From assembly GCA_009617715.1 (NCBI GenBank), contig VTFK01000063.1, positions 868,001 through 932,000 of the forward strand: 64,000 nucleotides of DNA, read 5' to 3'. The notes under the pieces were generated by a model that worked only from the letters and a program-made list of their open reading frames with translations, was not told the origin of the DNA and searched no databases. Each line of letters opens with the position of its first letter. The first letter of the stretch is position 1. Shown here one piece after another: positions 12,601-27,700 of this stretch. Both the position numbers and the translations under genes were made by a program. The stretch comes from Plectrocnemia conspersa (Eukaryota > Arthropoda > Insecta > Trichoptera > Polycentropodidae).

Positions 12601-15600
12601 TAATATTAATCCGCCATTGTAAAAACATAAATTTTAAGTAATAAATTTAATCTGACAATTAAAATTTAGGAACCCTTCTCGCTCTTCTTATTTATATTTT
12701 TTTGTTTCCCAAATGCAAATTTACATTTATCTGCATTTTGTAAATAATTTTCATAATTATACAAATTTATTATGTAATATTTTTTATGTTACCAACATTC
12801 GAATAAAATTATTGTAATTCTATTACAGTAAATTCCAAAGTTTATAAATAAACTAAATTCTACTAGCAAAAATATCATTTAACTGATATGCTGCTCTAAA
12901 ATGTCAATGAAAATCAATTTCAGAGTTTTGCGAAATAATCATTTGCTGTTCAAACCCAAACCTAACCAAAATACAAACTCAGCCAATTTATCTCTCAGGA
13001 AAAAATAAGCGGAAAAATAAGTACAGACAGATGTTGCATCTCGCATATTGCTCCATAGTTTGTCTGTACTTCTGTTTTTAAATATGATAACTATCCTTAC
13101 GATATTACTTCGCACTTCTGATATGCGAGTATTAGTCAAAATGTATTCAAACCTAATTTTGGTCAATAGGAGGGCGCAAAAATAATTATCACTTCTCAGA
13201 AGTCAAAAATTCGCGTAAAAAACAATAAAATCGCGACAGCGACGGCACGATTTTATTGCTTTTGTCGTGGATTTTTGACTTCTAAGATGGAGTAATTGTT
13301 TTTGCGCTCTCCTATTGCTCAAAGTAAGGTTTAGATATGCTTCTATCGATTCTCACTTATTGTAAGTCGTAATATGTTATAAAAAGTCTTGATATTAATG
13401 CTATAGATAACCGAGCGTTCCCACTGTGATGGCGCCAACACGATTTTATGGCTTTTGACGTGGATTTTTGATTTCTGAGAAGGGATAATTGTTTTTTTTG
13501 CGTTCTTTTATTGTGTTATGATTCTTATTTAATGTAAGTCGTAATATTTCTAAAAAAAATCTTAATATGAACGCAAGATAACCGAGCGTTTTCACTTTGA
13601 CGACACGGTTTTATTGATTTTTACGTGGATTCTAAAATTGACCAGAAAAATCTGTTACTTAATGAAATACTATGAATTTTAATAAAATATAAATATTTAA
13701 AAAGGCCAACTTTTGCTCCTCCCTGTAAAAAGTTCAAATGACATCCATCTAGAGTTCAGCCTTTTCTTTGAAAATTACTGAATTCTACAGACACATAAAA
13801 GACAAACATTTTGAAAACAGATTACTATCTAATTGTTTCGGAATTGTATATTTGTATATTTTAATGGAATTGTATTTAGATTTCATCAACTTTAGAACTC
13901 TGAAATCTTATAATACCGAAATATATAAAATTATAAAGTTGATTACTAAGTCATAAACCTACTGCAATAACAAACATTTTTATTTTATAAAATAAATACT
14001 AAAAACCGTAACAAAAATTTTGAATATAATTTTAGATATAAATCTCAAATTACAATGTACCATGTTTATATTTCAGCATTCTTTAATGCTTTAAAATAAA
14101 TCCAAATTACAAGCAAAATATTCGCGCTTTTTACGTGATTATTTTTAGAATGTCCCTATATATAAAAAAATAAACTTGACAAACCTTTCGGTGTTAGCAG
14201 CGTACGAAGACGAATGCCTAGAGTAATCGACTGGCCCTCGTTCCGCCATTGACGGTTCAAATCCGTAGCCCTGATGGTTGACAGCCATGAGATGACCGCC
14301 AGAATGCCTCAGAACGGTCGGAGGATGCTGTCTGGATTGGTGCAAGTCATGGTGCTGCTGCTCCGCCGCGTTGATCATATGGTGATTAATCTCTTCGTTC
14401 GAGTGCTGAGAGTAAGGAGACTCTTGGTTGATATTGTAGGGAGACGGGGAGTAAGTGGTCATGGAAGGGTGGTAGTAATTTTGCAATTGGGTGTCGTAGG
14501 CCAGACCGTATTGCAGCTTACTCTGAACGCTGTAGTAGTGGTAGAGCCAGGAATTAGCCAGCATTACCGTAGCTTCATTGTCACTAATGTACAAATAAAT
14601 AATAAATAAATTAACAAAATTTTAATTTAAATATTATTTATAATTAAACGTTGCATCTAGATATGTTATTATTGATAAATCATAATAAATGATTGTCTAT
14701 TTTATATTTATCTAAAGCTAAATATATTACAATCTCATTAAACTATAATTTTAATAAATCAAATTCATTGATGAATTTTAGTGAAAATTAAAATTTCAAC
14801 CAAAGAAAGATATTATTTTCAACTATTTTATTTCTAAATTAAATAAATTTACCTCAAAACTTGATTTGTGCACACAATAACCGGTTGCTGATTGTTCTCC
14901 ATATTGTCCTTGACTTGTAACACGGCGTGGACCCATAACCAATCTCCGGAATGCTTTTGTAGTCTTAATAAAAGTATACACGATCGTTCTTGTTCCGATT
15001 GCGTTACTATAAAAATGTTCATTGTCACTCCATTGCCATAAATACATACAAATTAATTTTAAATAAATAAAAACTCACTTAATCTATGCTTCGATTGCGC
15101 TTCTTTCATACATTCCCAATGCAATAATTGATACCAAGATACGCCTTGAATTTCTGATTTTTCCCAACCCAAATACCACTCTCCGCTATAAAAATAATAA
15201 TTCATAAATATTTTACATTAGATACATATATTAATGAATTAAAAATTAAATTACTTTTTATCTATATGTTTTATTTTCATATCCATTGAGTGTATCGTCG
15301 TAAAGACATTAGTGGCACCTTGCACGACACACTCTCTAGTTTCAGGCATGGCTAGAGGAGAACATGCAGCCAAAAAAACTGGTTCGTTACGACTGCAGAG
15401 TGGCAGAAATGACAGAAAATGACCTTTCACCAGCACCACCTATTAACGAAAAAAAACAATAATTAAAAAATACCTCATTATGATATATATTATGGTCGAG
15501 GACCCGTTTTCAAAACGCCTATTAATTAAAAGTGCAATGGGTGTGTCCGAGGTTGTTTATAATTTTAATAGGCACTTGAGACGATTAACTTTTAATCCCA

Positions 15601-18600
15601 TTGAGGGGCGTTAACGAAATATAAGCATGTATCCCATATATGGATGAATGTGTACATAAAGTGCGATTGCAATACAATGTCGTCGATTGATATAATCGTC
15701 TGTTTGTGTGGAACAGAGCGTGAAAATGGTTGGCGTCCGCTGGACATATATTACATATCAATTATTAGACGATAAGTCAATTTTGATTTACATATGTTTG
15801 CCCGAGGCCGTTTCGCGTAGATCACTATCGTCTAAAAAAATGTGTTATATAATATAATGATGAGCTTATCAAATATTTTAAATTGAATACTAGCTATAAA
15901 TATAATGCGAGTAACTTATATTATTTTATATATTCTAAAGGTTAAGTTTTAGTAAGTAATAAATATTTGTTACAGCTTAAATTAAACCACTTTCTTCATT
16001 TTATTCACTGCTTTTCTTACAACACGCTCGTGATAACTTAATTTTTTTACGTATTCAAGAAATTGTTAAAATACCTTAAAATATATATTTTATAACTTTT
16101 TTTAATCTTTATGTTGTAACTTTTCTTTTTGGTTAAATATAAGAGTGCTTGAAAATAGATTTTATTTATAATAATTTAAAGATAATAAGATACCATTTTT
16201 TTTATTTAAACCACAATGAAAATTTTAATATGTAACTTTATAATCTGATTTTAAATGTTTCGTTTAGTAATGTGTTCTTGGATACAAATTAAAATCATTA
16301 TTTAATAAATTAAAAACTAGCACTATTTAATAATTAATAAATATTAAATAAGATTTTTTTATTAAAACAAAAAAAATATATAGCTATTATACTAAACATT
16401 TTTTTAAATCCATTTTATGCCTATAAAAAATTCATAAATTTGATATAGATTAAAATTTAGCTATTTTTTCAGTCAAAACAAATTATATATAAATACTTTT
16501 ATTTTGTTAATAAATATTTAATAAGCTTGTTAAAAAAATGTAACACTACATATAAATATACATTTTATTTAAATGTGTAGCATAGATATTTTTACACAAT
16601 CTATATACCTGTGTATTAAAATTTAAAAGAATTAAAATTTTGTGCAGCGTCTTTTACAAAAACAATTTTTTTATTTAAGAAATATTATTTCAATAAAAAA
16701 ATATTAAATTTAGTACTAAAATATATATAAAATGAGTTTAAAAAAAATGTTTTTATGGCTATATATAGTATATAAAAAAATCTTTTCAACTTAAAAAAAA
16801 TATATAAAATTTACCTTTCAATTATTTTACTGTAAGCTATATATGTAAAAATATTTTATTTAGTTTACAAATTTCCAAACTAAAATGTATCGAAAAAACT
16901 GATGACTTAAATAAGCATTTAATTTTGTTTTTAAATTTAAATTAGTTTATAGTATTTTTGTGACAAATAAATATATTTGCTGTGCAACAATATACGTATT
17001 TTAATTTATTAGTAAAATATTGTAAAAAAATGATAAAAATGTTTTCAGTGATTTTTATACAAAAAAAAAATATTTTTTTGTATAAAAATTTTTATACATT
17101 AAAATTAGTGTATAAAAATTATTTTTAAATATTTAAAACTTATTCTATTAAAAATAAATGCAAATATAACGAATTTTCAGCAAAAAATACATTTCCCGCT
17201 ATAAAAAATAATATTTGTATAAAAAACGCTTTATTTCATTTATCTTGGTTTATCATATATTTTCTAAAGAGAAGCATAAAGATATGATTTTTTACTTTGA
17301 AATCTTAACATTTAAACTAATTATTTAAATCAGAATTAAGTCTAGTTTATCTTATTTTTTTGAGGTGTAAATATATATGCATGTATTTTAATTGAATAGT
17401 CAAATACATTTTTTTTGGAATAATTAAAATCTTCACAATGATTTTAAAACAAAAAAAAATACTTTTTCTCTCATTAAAAATATTTATTATTATCTATTTT
17501 AAATAGTTTTTAACATATTTATAAAAGCTAAAATTTAGCAAACCATAAAAAACTTGATTAATATATTTAAATCAGCATTTTTGTGGTACAATTTTGTTGT
17601 ATAGTTTATTTTATATATAATTTATAATTGGTATATTTTTTTTATTAAAATAAATTATTTAATTGTATGCCAAAAAAAATAAAATGGGTTATTTTATATC
17701 TTTTCGTATCTGAAAGATTTAAATAATACATAATACATACTTTTATAAATGTATCATTAAGACGTATCAAATAATTGACGTATTGACACCGATTTGATAA
17801 CACAATGCTAAAAGGGTCAAGTCATATTTGCCACCGTGACCGGCCTTGGTCTGAATTCTAACTGAATTCCTGAGCGCCATTAACCCGTGAGGTTAATCAC
17901 GCGGCTGTGAAAGAAAAACATCGAAGGGATCAACGAGTTTGGCAACCGTTTAAAAATTTACTATGTCTCATTGTTTGCTACACACATGAGCAACAAGCGA
18001 GAGAATGAAAAAAACAACAGCCAAACCGATTGATACGTAAGGTCATCGAGATTGATTTATTGGCCGTTTGTCGAAATTAAAAGCCGATTGCACAACGGTT
18101 TTTTTTTCATCTTGAGAGAAACAAAGCGGCGAAAAACGTCAGCGTTACGATTCGAAAGGGAATTCACTTACGGACGTGACTTTGTATGTTAGTAATGAAA
18201 TTATGTAAGTAAAAAAATACTGACGCGGCGTACGAATTGTTAAGAATCGAAGGGTCAAAAGGTAACTACGTGGCGGATAGAATTATTTATATACGCGCCG
18301 AGTGGCAATGAAATGTTGTGAAACGGTTCAAGGACTTCTGTCTACATGATTTTTTATTATATATTATTGTATAATATAAAAATGTGCTAGTATAATTTAA
18401 GCACTTAAAAGACTCACAAGTTTTGAATTTATAAATATATTTATAAATATTGATAAGCTTGGAAATTAGATATAATATTTAACTGGTTGCAAATGGTACG
18501 TTGTTTCTGAAAATATCATTTACTATGTTAACGAGAATTTTTATCTCGACCAAGTTTTGAGTAAATGAAAGGCATAAAAAATGCAATGCTTTGTTTTGTT

Positions 18601-21600
18601 TGAATATTTCACACTACAACCCATTTTTCATGTTGACCCATTTCAGGCATAAAAATAGTCTAAGGTGCATTTAAAAGTAGCCCAGTAAATAAATTACAGC
18701 GCTCATATATATTTTATAAAATATTAAAACGTATTTTATCAATATGAATCTCATTTATCGGTTCGATTTTATTTTATCTGAAAAGACATCGACGCGCGGG
18801 GTGGCGAGCAACCCGATCGAATTAACGCGGAGCGAAACCATTCGTCAAACGCTCTGAATAAAACCGTCAAACGTTGACATTATCGTTTCCGCCGATTGAC
18901 AAACACTGTCTTATTTGACAGCCAATCGTTTTTTATAAACCTATAAGCCTCGAAATAAAACACTGACTCGTCCGAACGTAATCGTAATAGACATTATCCC
19001 CGTTTCCGAACGGCCTTCACCATGATAATGGACGTCTCGGCGAAACTCATCATCGCACGTGATCTTCGTAAACCTGTTTTTATTCCACACACACTTTTTT
19101 TCTCACACACAACGAGCGAGATGCGGAACACGCCCTATAAGGTCGCGATTTTTTTCTACAACCACCATAAAAAATCCGTTCGATGCATCATACTAATCGG
19201 CATAATCTAAAACTTGCATCGTACTACGAATGTGACTCAGGCGGACACACAGCCTTTTGGTTCCCACACTTATGATATCATATTTGTATCAGGCGTGGCC
19301 AACCGTTGTTGAATCGATGGCGTAACGGTTGTAAATTAATTTTCACAATGTTGCTCAACGTCTCTCACATATTAGTTGTGTAAACCGATATTAATTACTT
19401 TCATATAACTGTCTCTATTATAAATCATACTCATGCATACACTGATTCTATTAGGTGATAATAAAAATTAACAACGTTTATTCTTTTGATTGGCGACGTC
19501 TGGATTAAAGCTCTAAATAGTTACAGCTAATTTTATTGACTCATTCGATTGATCGCATGAAATTTAACAAGAATAGCAGAAACCCGGGTGAAATCATTGT
19601 TTTTTTTAATTATACATCAGAGGTATTCTGATTATCAATCGTGACTTAATCGATCATGACGTCATTTTATATAATACTATTATAGAAACATGTTATTTAA
19701 AAAAACGTCCTTAATTGCTTTGTATCGTTTTATTATGTATCATTTTCATATAGTGTTCGATACTAATAATTACATATTATTTAACTTATATTCATAGAAT
19801 TGATATTATTTCTTTTTATATTGATTTTAAATTAATATTATTACACTATTTTTTCTAAATGTTGCTATTGATCTAGGCGACTATTAATTTAGGAATGTAA
19901 ATCAGGGATACTCACAGTATAAAAATTCACGTTATTACTATCCTATTATAGCCTGTCGAAACATAATTAGTTATAATAATATATATTAATAAATTAATTT
20001 GTATTTAGAATTCATTACAATACGTACTATTTTTAATTATTCGTAATATTGTTTTATGCATTGCAATTATAATCATTAAAACCATATTATATATTGTATT
20101 GTATGCTCTAAATAACTATAAGTAAATATCGTGTAAGTTAAACAGCAAAGCAAAATTTTTAATTAATTTATTAATAAAACATAATTTAGACCAATAAAAA
20201 CTATACTATGTAAATTTCAACAAACAGCAATTACATTAAAATAAATTAATGTACAATTTATTATATTTTATATTTAAAATGTGCATATACATAGTTCATG
20301 ACTAATTTAAGCTAAAAATATTAATTATTAAATAATACGATTTGCGGTCAAATCTACCTTTAGACTTTTTTTATAAAATATTTATTATTAATTAAATTTT
20401 GATGTTACAGTTTATGAAAAATACATTAATATATAAATATCAGTTTATTATCAAAACATTGTAGATTTTTGTACTATGACTAAATATACTTTTGCATTTA
20501 ATTTTAGATAGTATTTTAAGTGTACAATATATTTTTATGCTGAGATTTTCTAATTAATAATTAGCAGTTTATTTTTCCATAAAGATATCTCGAGATATAT
20601 TTGTTGAAAATTACCAAATTTTATCATTTATACGCAATGAATTTACGATATTGTATTTAAATCAATCACATTTATTAAATATGGATTAATGATTCTCTGT
20701 GTATTTGTTTTATAATAATTTTGTTCTAGGATTCCTCAATCGAAATATTTAAAGAAATATTTTTTTATATTTTTAAGTTTAATATTAATATATATTTTAA
20801 ACCTATTCACATCAAAAAGTTTAAATATATATACATATGTTTTCTATGGTAGGAATACTTATTTAACAAAAAAATCTCAAATTAGATAATTTCAATTACT
20901 TTCTAAAAAGATTTTTAATTGAGTGCATGTGCACTAAATCTTTTGTAATCAACTAATATACTTCTAGAACACACATATATTCAATATAGGCATTACTTTT
21001 GTATTAATGTATAAAACTATAACATAAAACTTACAGTAAATGCAATGGGTTCTAAAATGTAATAAAAATTGGAATCCGTATGTTGTAAGAAATATTATTT
21101 TTAATTTAATAGATCTTTTATGAAGTCTTTAATGGTTTTCAAATAATAAGTTAGGTTTAAATTTTCGGAAACATTAATAACTTTTGTGCTGAAATTAGTC
21201 GCTAAAGAATCTTTTTTTTGTTGTGCAAAATTTAGTCGCTAAAGAAATTTTCTCTCGTTGGCGCGGCGTCAACAAACGATATTACGATTTCTCAGTGAAA
21301 GAATCAATTAAATGGTTTTTATAACAGTTTCAAAAAACTTGCATAAAAACCAGAAACTTAACATAAAAATGCGTCAATAAAAAATTATATCCGAACAAGT
21401 GCACTAAATGATGTACGAAATGAAGAGAATTGCAGTGCATTTTCCATCAAATGACAACGTTGCCAAATGTTATCGAATATAAATCAATATATTTTAAAAC
21501 ATTCTTTAAAATTATTTTTAAATAATTTAAGCATTGCTAATTGATGCACATATGCATATCGATGCATAACAGTGGAATAAATCAACTCTCGATACATCTA

Positions 21601-24600
21601 ACTCGAAACGGCCGCGATGAGTTAATTATTACCCGCAAATATGACTCCAGGCTATCAACTCGATACTGCTTTGAATTCGTTAAACGTCTCTATAAAAGTA
21701 CTATTATAATGATCGTTAAGCTAATTATTATTGTGGTAACAACAACAAAAAAACAACCATATTTTTTGTCTACCCCGCGCGTCGATCTCACTTGAGTACG
21801 TGCTTATTTATGGCTTCATTATTTCTTCTAAATCCATAAATGCAATGAATATGTCGTCTCAAATGCATGATAATATCCAATTATCGATCTGGATTGCAAT
21901 ACTCAGCTGCCTCAGCTTTGTTCCCAGCGGTGTAGAGCATAATATATACATGTGCAAGTACACTTAGCATTGCGATTCAATTATATGCATGCGCGGCCAA
22001 AGTAGGTATTTCCTAACTAAAGGGCCTCGAGTGATTATAAACTAGCATCGGTGACGTTCAATGCACAATATTTCATATTCGTTTCGATGCAGTTTATTGT
22101 TTTACCCCGTACATGGTATGGCAGAAAATGCCCACTCGTAAATTATCGGCTTATGTGCGATCATCGTTTCCACGGCTGTATGACACCCGAGAATTGTATT
22201 AAGGAATAAATCTCCGACAATGGCATGCCTATTTAATAACACGGGGCGATCGAAAGGCAATTCCATCGATTCGAATGCATTTCCCATCGATAGATAGGCG
22301 CGAACACCTGGGTGATAATAAATTTGCGAGCTTTCAAAAGCTTACCTTTTGATCGCCGAATCTCATCTGCCTCCGCGCGTTCCTCGCAACGTTAATCCTG
22401 CACAGGAACATCCTGGACTCTTTGGGGCTCGCACTGCTCCCGGGAGAAGCTGAAGAAGTGCTCCTACAAAGCTCTGTTTGCACTGCTTGATGATCTTGCT
22501 TATCGATGATGTCATAAACACTATCACCGTGAATTAACAAATCTTCCTAAACACCGTAAACAAAATATATAATTAAACAAATAATTTATTTTCTTACTAA
22601 TTTATTGTATATAGCAAAACTTGCCATTGAATGTCCTAAATATTCCGCGGCGTTGTCCGAAATGTAAAGCAATTTGCCATTTTGTGTCATCATCATCAAG
22701 AAACCGTTCATTGCCTGCGAAGAAATTTAACATTTTTTACATGGAAATTACTCGTTTTATTACATATAATTGATTATTCTTTTGGAAATGTGCCTTACTT
22801 TTGAAAATCCTATATTTGGCGTCGGTGTGTGGTGGTGATAGTGATGAGTGAAATCGTGACATTTTAAAACTACAAAATAATAAAATAAATAATAATAAAA
22901 TAAATTAAACACATAAAATAATATTTTTAATACAACTTACAAGATAATTATTTAGAATTGACATCGTGATTTAGCAATAAAAATAAAAATTGTTTTTACA
23001 ACCGTTGAAAAAAGTAATTACACTGTATTTTTTTGATCGTAAAAATATATATTATGTGAGTTTTATCATATATTTGTATCGTGATAGTGCTCAATGGCAA
23101 TAAAACATATAATAATACTATCATAAAAAAATTATAAATTTGTTAAAAGGTATAAAAATAAATTTTAAAAAGAACATATAATATATTTTAATTGCACAAT
23201 GTAAAACTTAGGTAGCTTAAAATATCACATAAAAATGTTGCATATAAATCAAATTATTATATCTTTGTTACCAAAGTTTGATTCTAGTTAAATAATGCTC
23301 TATAAGACAATAAAAAATACACGTCTTAAAATATGATTTACAACATTAGATTATATAAACATATTTATTAAAAAATATTGTCTTAAAAAAATAAAAAAAA
23401 AACTATTTTTTCACTATAAATCCATATTTAAATATAGTGTAATATAAATGTGTTGCTTTAACCAATAATTTGTTCAATCGACACATTTTAAATTTAACAA
23501 ATATATTTAAAGATTTATATGTATTTTTTTTCATAAAAATTATTCTACATTAAAAATGTTTAGCACTGAAATTATTTCTCTCTTCTGAAATACATATTTT
23601 TTTTAAATATACTTTAATATAAAAATATAATAAAGTATATTTAAAAAATATATTCCTAACCTTTGATTTTATCTTTAATTATTGACATAATAAATACATT
23701 TTATTTAAAAATAAGCCTAACCAAATCAAATGTAATAATATTAATTAAAACAATTTGGAAGTCCTTTTGATAAATCAAGATTTTATATGTCATTTTAGTG
23801 TTCAAGTAAATTATTTTAATTTAAAGAGAAAAAAAATTGGCATTAGATCAAGCTTAAACTTTAGTAAGTGAAGCTTATAATCCTTACTTTTAATATTTTT
23901 TGTTATTTTTATTATATTCAAATGTAAAAAATAAAATATGTATATATTAAAGTTAAAATAATGTTTATATTATAATAAATATTAATAAATAATTATATCA
24001 AACTTAAATAAAAAATTTAAATAACTAAAGCTTAGTCTAAATTTCCGTTTAGTAATTTTTAATACAACATTTTCTACATAAAATAATCAAAGTTTATAAG
24101 TAAAGTACTAAATGTATTATATAATTTGAATACCTAGCAATATGTTATAAATTTATATTTTTATTATAATAAGTACTAGCAGAAAAAAACTTTATTACAT
24201 TTTATCAAGCTTTAATTTGAGCAACTAAATTATAGCATCTAAATTCCAGTTTGTTGTTTTTTTAAATTTAATGTTTATACATAAAACTTCTAAATACATG
24301 TTGATAAAAAAATATAATTTTATAATTAAATATATATTATATACAAAGTACTAGCAGAGAAAACACTTTTTGGCACTATAGCAAGTTTTAATTTATGTAA
24401 CTATAGTTTAGAATCTGAATTTCAGTTTGTTATTTTTTTTATACATCATTTTTAACATATACGAGCTTAACAAATACCATATTATATAAGTAATGACAAA
24501 TAATATTAATTAGGTATATATAAATAATAAAATAATTACTTACAGAGAAAAAATTGAAAATATATGAAACTTGAACTAAAGTAACCAAAGCTTAGAATTT

Positions 24601-24693
24601 AAATTCTAGTTTATTATTTTTTTAATATAAAAATATCTACCTAAAATAAAGATATACTTCATGTTTATATTTAAAACCAGATTAAATGTATAT

Positions 24694-24756
<63 letters not shown>

Positions 24757-27700
24757 TATAACAAATAGGTACTTTTTTTTGACAATATATATTAGTTAGA
24801 TGTATTTCGTACAACATTTTTAATATAAAATAACTATATACGAGCTTATAAAATACTATATGTATATATTAAAAGCAAATTTAATGTATTGTGTATTAAA
24901 TAATTATATAATAAGTGGAACTAGTAAAAAAAATCTGATATTCATTCATGCTTTAACTAAACTAATTAAAGCTTAAAATCTGAATTCCAGTTTGCTATTT
25001 TTTAAACATAAGGTTAAAAAAATATTATATACAATTATTGAAGACTACATAAAATATATTAGATTTTATTTATTAATAATATAATAAGCTATTTTCTATT
25101 GATACAAGTTTTAGTTTAATCGAAAATAACACATTATTGACCCTGCATATTATTTTTTGTATATGTTTATTTAAGCTTTCTATACGATAAATAAAAATAG
25201 TGTTAATTTTTCTGAACTGTGAAATCCTATTACAATTTAACTTCTTAAGTAATACCAACGTCTTAAACCACCGTCATTTAACAATATTAAGCCAAGAAAC
25301 TGCAAATTATGAAATGTTTCAATTTTAACACTTGATAACGTTTCAACATTTGTGGGTGAAAGTTTGTACATTTTTTATTTGCACAACGTGTTATTTTCGA
25401 AACATATTTAACATAAAATAACGCCTTTTAATATTCCCACAAGACTTGTGTGTATTAGATAAGTGATGATAAAGAAATAATTAAGCATGTAAATACAAAA
25501 TCTTTCCCAGATTCAAACGGTCTCGTTGACCCTCAACTCTTTTCACTGTTCCACCGGGTTATTTACTCTAATAATGTACTATTTTCGCGAAGCGCCATGC
25601 AAAATATTATAAAATTTGCTAACACATTCGCACAATATTTGCACAGCAAATACGAGTAGATTGTTTGATCGCTAACACGTATATTTTTAGTTAACGTTCT
25701 AGTTGTGTCGTTAAACTATTAACGTAGCGCCCCTATAATATACTTATTAAAAAGCATTCCATCGCTTTGTGATATACAATTTTAAAATATACTACCAAAG
25801 TCGTAATGAAAAAATATAATAATTTAAAAACCAATCATAGGCCTTATATACTATTATATAATAAAAAAATCAATAATAAATTAAACACTTAATAAAAAAT
25901 ATACAAACCTTGTTGAAAATAGTTGGCTTTTCTCACATACACACAAATGAGGGCCATCAATTGAAGCTGCGATAGTCTTTGTCTGGTGGATGGTGGTAAA
26001 GGTAACAGATCCCTCAGGTTTGCTATTTCAGCATTGATGAGATCTCTTCTCATTTTGCTGGCACCTTTGGTCGACTTGGTGGGTTCGAACCTGAAATTTG
26101 TTACACTTGTAAAACTATTCCTATCACAATTCACTAATTTATTATCGAAACGCCACAAAGCATATAAAAGTGTCTCGTTATGTCGTATAATGATATTCGG
26201 CGAGATGTTTTCGACGACTCGCCATGAATAAATGGGATAAAAAAATAGTGACGACATTCGACATTTTCATCACGTTTGCAGCGTCTGCAAATTGTTGTCA
26301 ATATTAAACATTAAAATCGCCATTAGTCACTGTATAAATTATGTACAATGTAATTTGTATGCGACGCTAACTCGAGACGGTAGCCAAGAAAATGTTCATT
26401 GAATAATTTTTGGCACTTTGGCCGATCTTGCGCATATTTATTATGTTTTACACGAACGTGGGAAACGCGTCAGGGTTGATCATAGTTTTTTTTCTAATCG
26501 TGAATGAAAATGTATTAAAAATAATATTATATATATATTAGGTAATCCCGAAATTAAGTCAGTACTGGCCGTTGATACCAAAATATGTACTTAATTAAAT
26601 CTGTGTTTGAACATATTCGACTCCATATTCTAATATTATATTTTTTTTTAAATGCGCCCCAAAATTTACACTGGCAGATTTATTTGTAAATAAATAATTT
26701 ATACAAAACTATATGTTACATAAATTTCTTTAAAAAATTCAGCAACGACCACTAATAACATTTTTGAGGTGATATGTGATTCATTATATATTTATAAATG
26801 TTAAAGATGGCTTGAAAAAATTGAAATGCGCGTCCCCATGTGGCAAAATTTACTCTTGATAAAACCAAGGAATTTGACTGAATGGTTCTATTTCATCCAC
26901 CCTATTCTCCAGACCTTGCTCCTTTCTAATACCATTTATTATAATCGATTTAATACTTCCTTATCGAAATAAAAATAAAAATGCAGACGATGTAAAAATT
27001 CGACTATCGAAATATTTTAAATCAAAGCCTCCAAATTTTTATGTTAATGGAATCAAAAAAATGACTAAGATTAAAAAAGTTTATATTCTTTGCTACAATT
27101 TTGACTCAATTAAATTAAAATAAACATTTAAATGTAATTTCTTGTTGCAATTAAATATGACCATTATTTTAGGATTCCCTAATATATATTTCATTACATT
27201 CATAATACAAATCAAATTATTTTATGTATTTTAAATGTATTTTTTTAATTTAATTAATATAGCAACGCGTATTGTGATTATATGTTAAAATTCGAACATT
27301 CAGGTAAAAATTTAACTAACAGAAACTTTAATAAGCACTGATCATTTAACAAATAATTTATAAAAAATATTATTACACTTTTGAATAGCTCCAATACAAT
27401 TTTTGAATAAAAAAAAAAATTACACACAATAAATAAAACTAAATATTTAATAACTAACATAGCTAGATTTTATTTTATTAAATTTTTGATACATTTTTAG
27501 AGATGAAAATAAGGGTTAATGCATCATATATATATTTAGGACCAAAAAAAAAAAAATTTATAACATTATATGCTTTTTTAAAATGCATATGTTTTAAGGC
27601 TTACTGTACTTTATTAAAAAACACGTTTTAAAATATCTGACAAAGACAAAATAACTAACCAGCAATTGTACGATATTGATTTTTAATTTTAAAATTAAAT

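Larger units (their letters stand above)
6624..14184 (-). other. dys: dysfusion intron 9 (7.56 kb)
   Basis: Splits the C-terminal tail between residues 466 and 467. Most of it is extremely AT-rich with no gene. Two less AT-rich islands, about 9700-10040 and 10380-10790, are candidates for regulatory elements on composition only. The 3' third holds the palindromic repeat described at 12862-13640. Confidence 0.7.
22870..25908 (-). other. dys: dysfusion intron 2 (3.04 kb)
   Basis: Lies between the bHLH and PAS-A exons. Its central part is the degenerate tandem array at 23830-25020. A more balanced stretch at about 25500-25720 is the only part resembling a possible regulatory island. No gene seen. 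Confidence 0.65.

Noticed and set aside
14274..14609. 111-codon plus-strand frame
   Set aside because: Antisense to dysfusion exon 9; composition reflects that exon.
14823..15047. Met-initiated minus-strand frame over dysfusion exon 8
   Set aside because: Wrong phase: neighbouring exons force the frame that gives PAS-B sequence.
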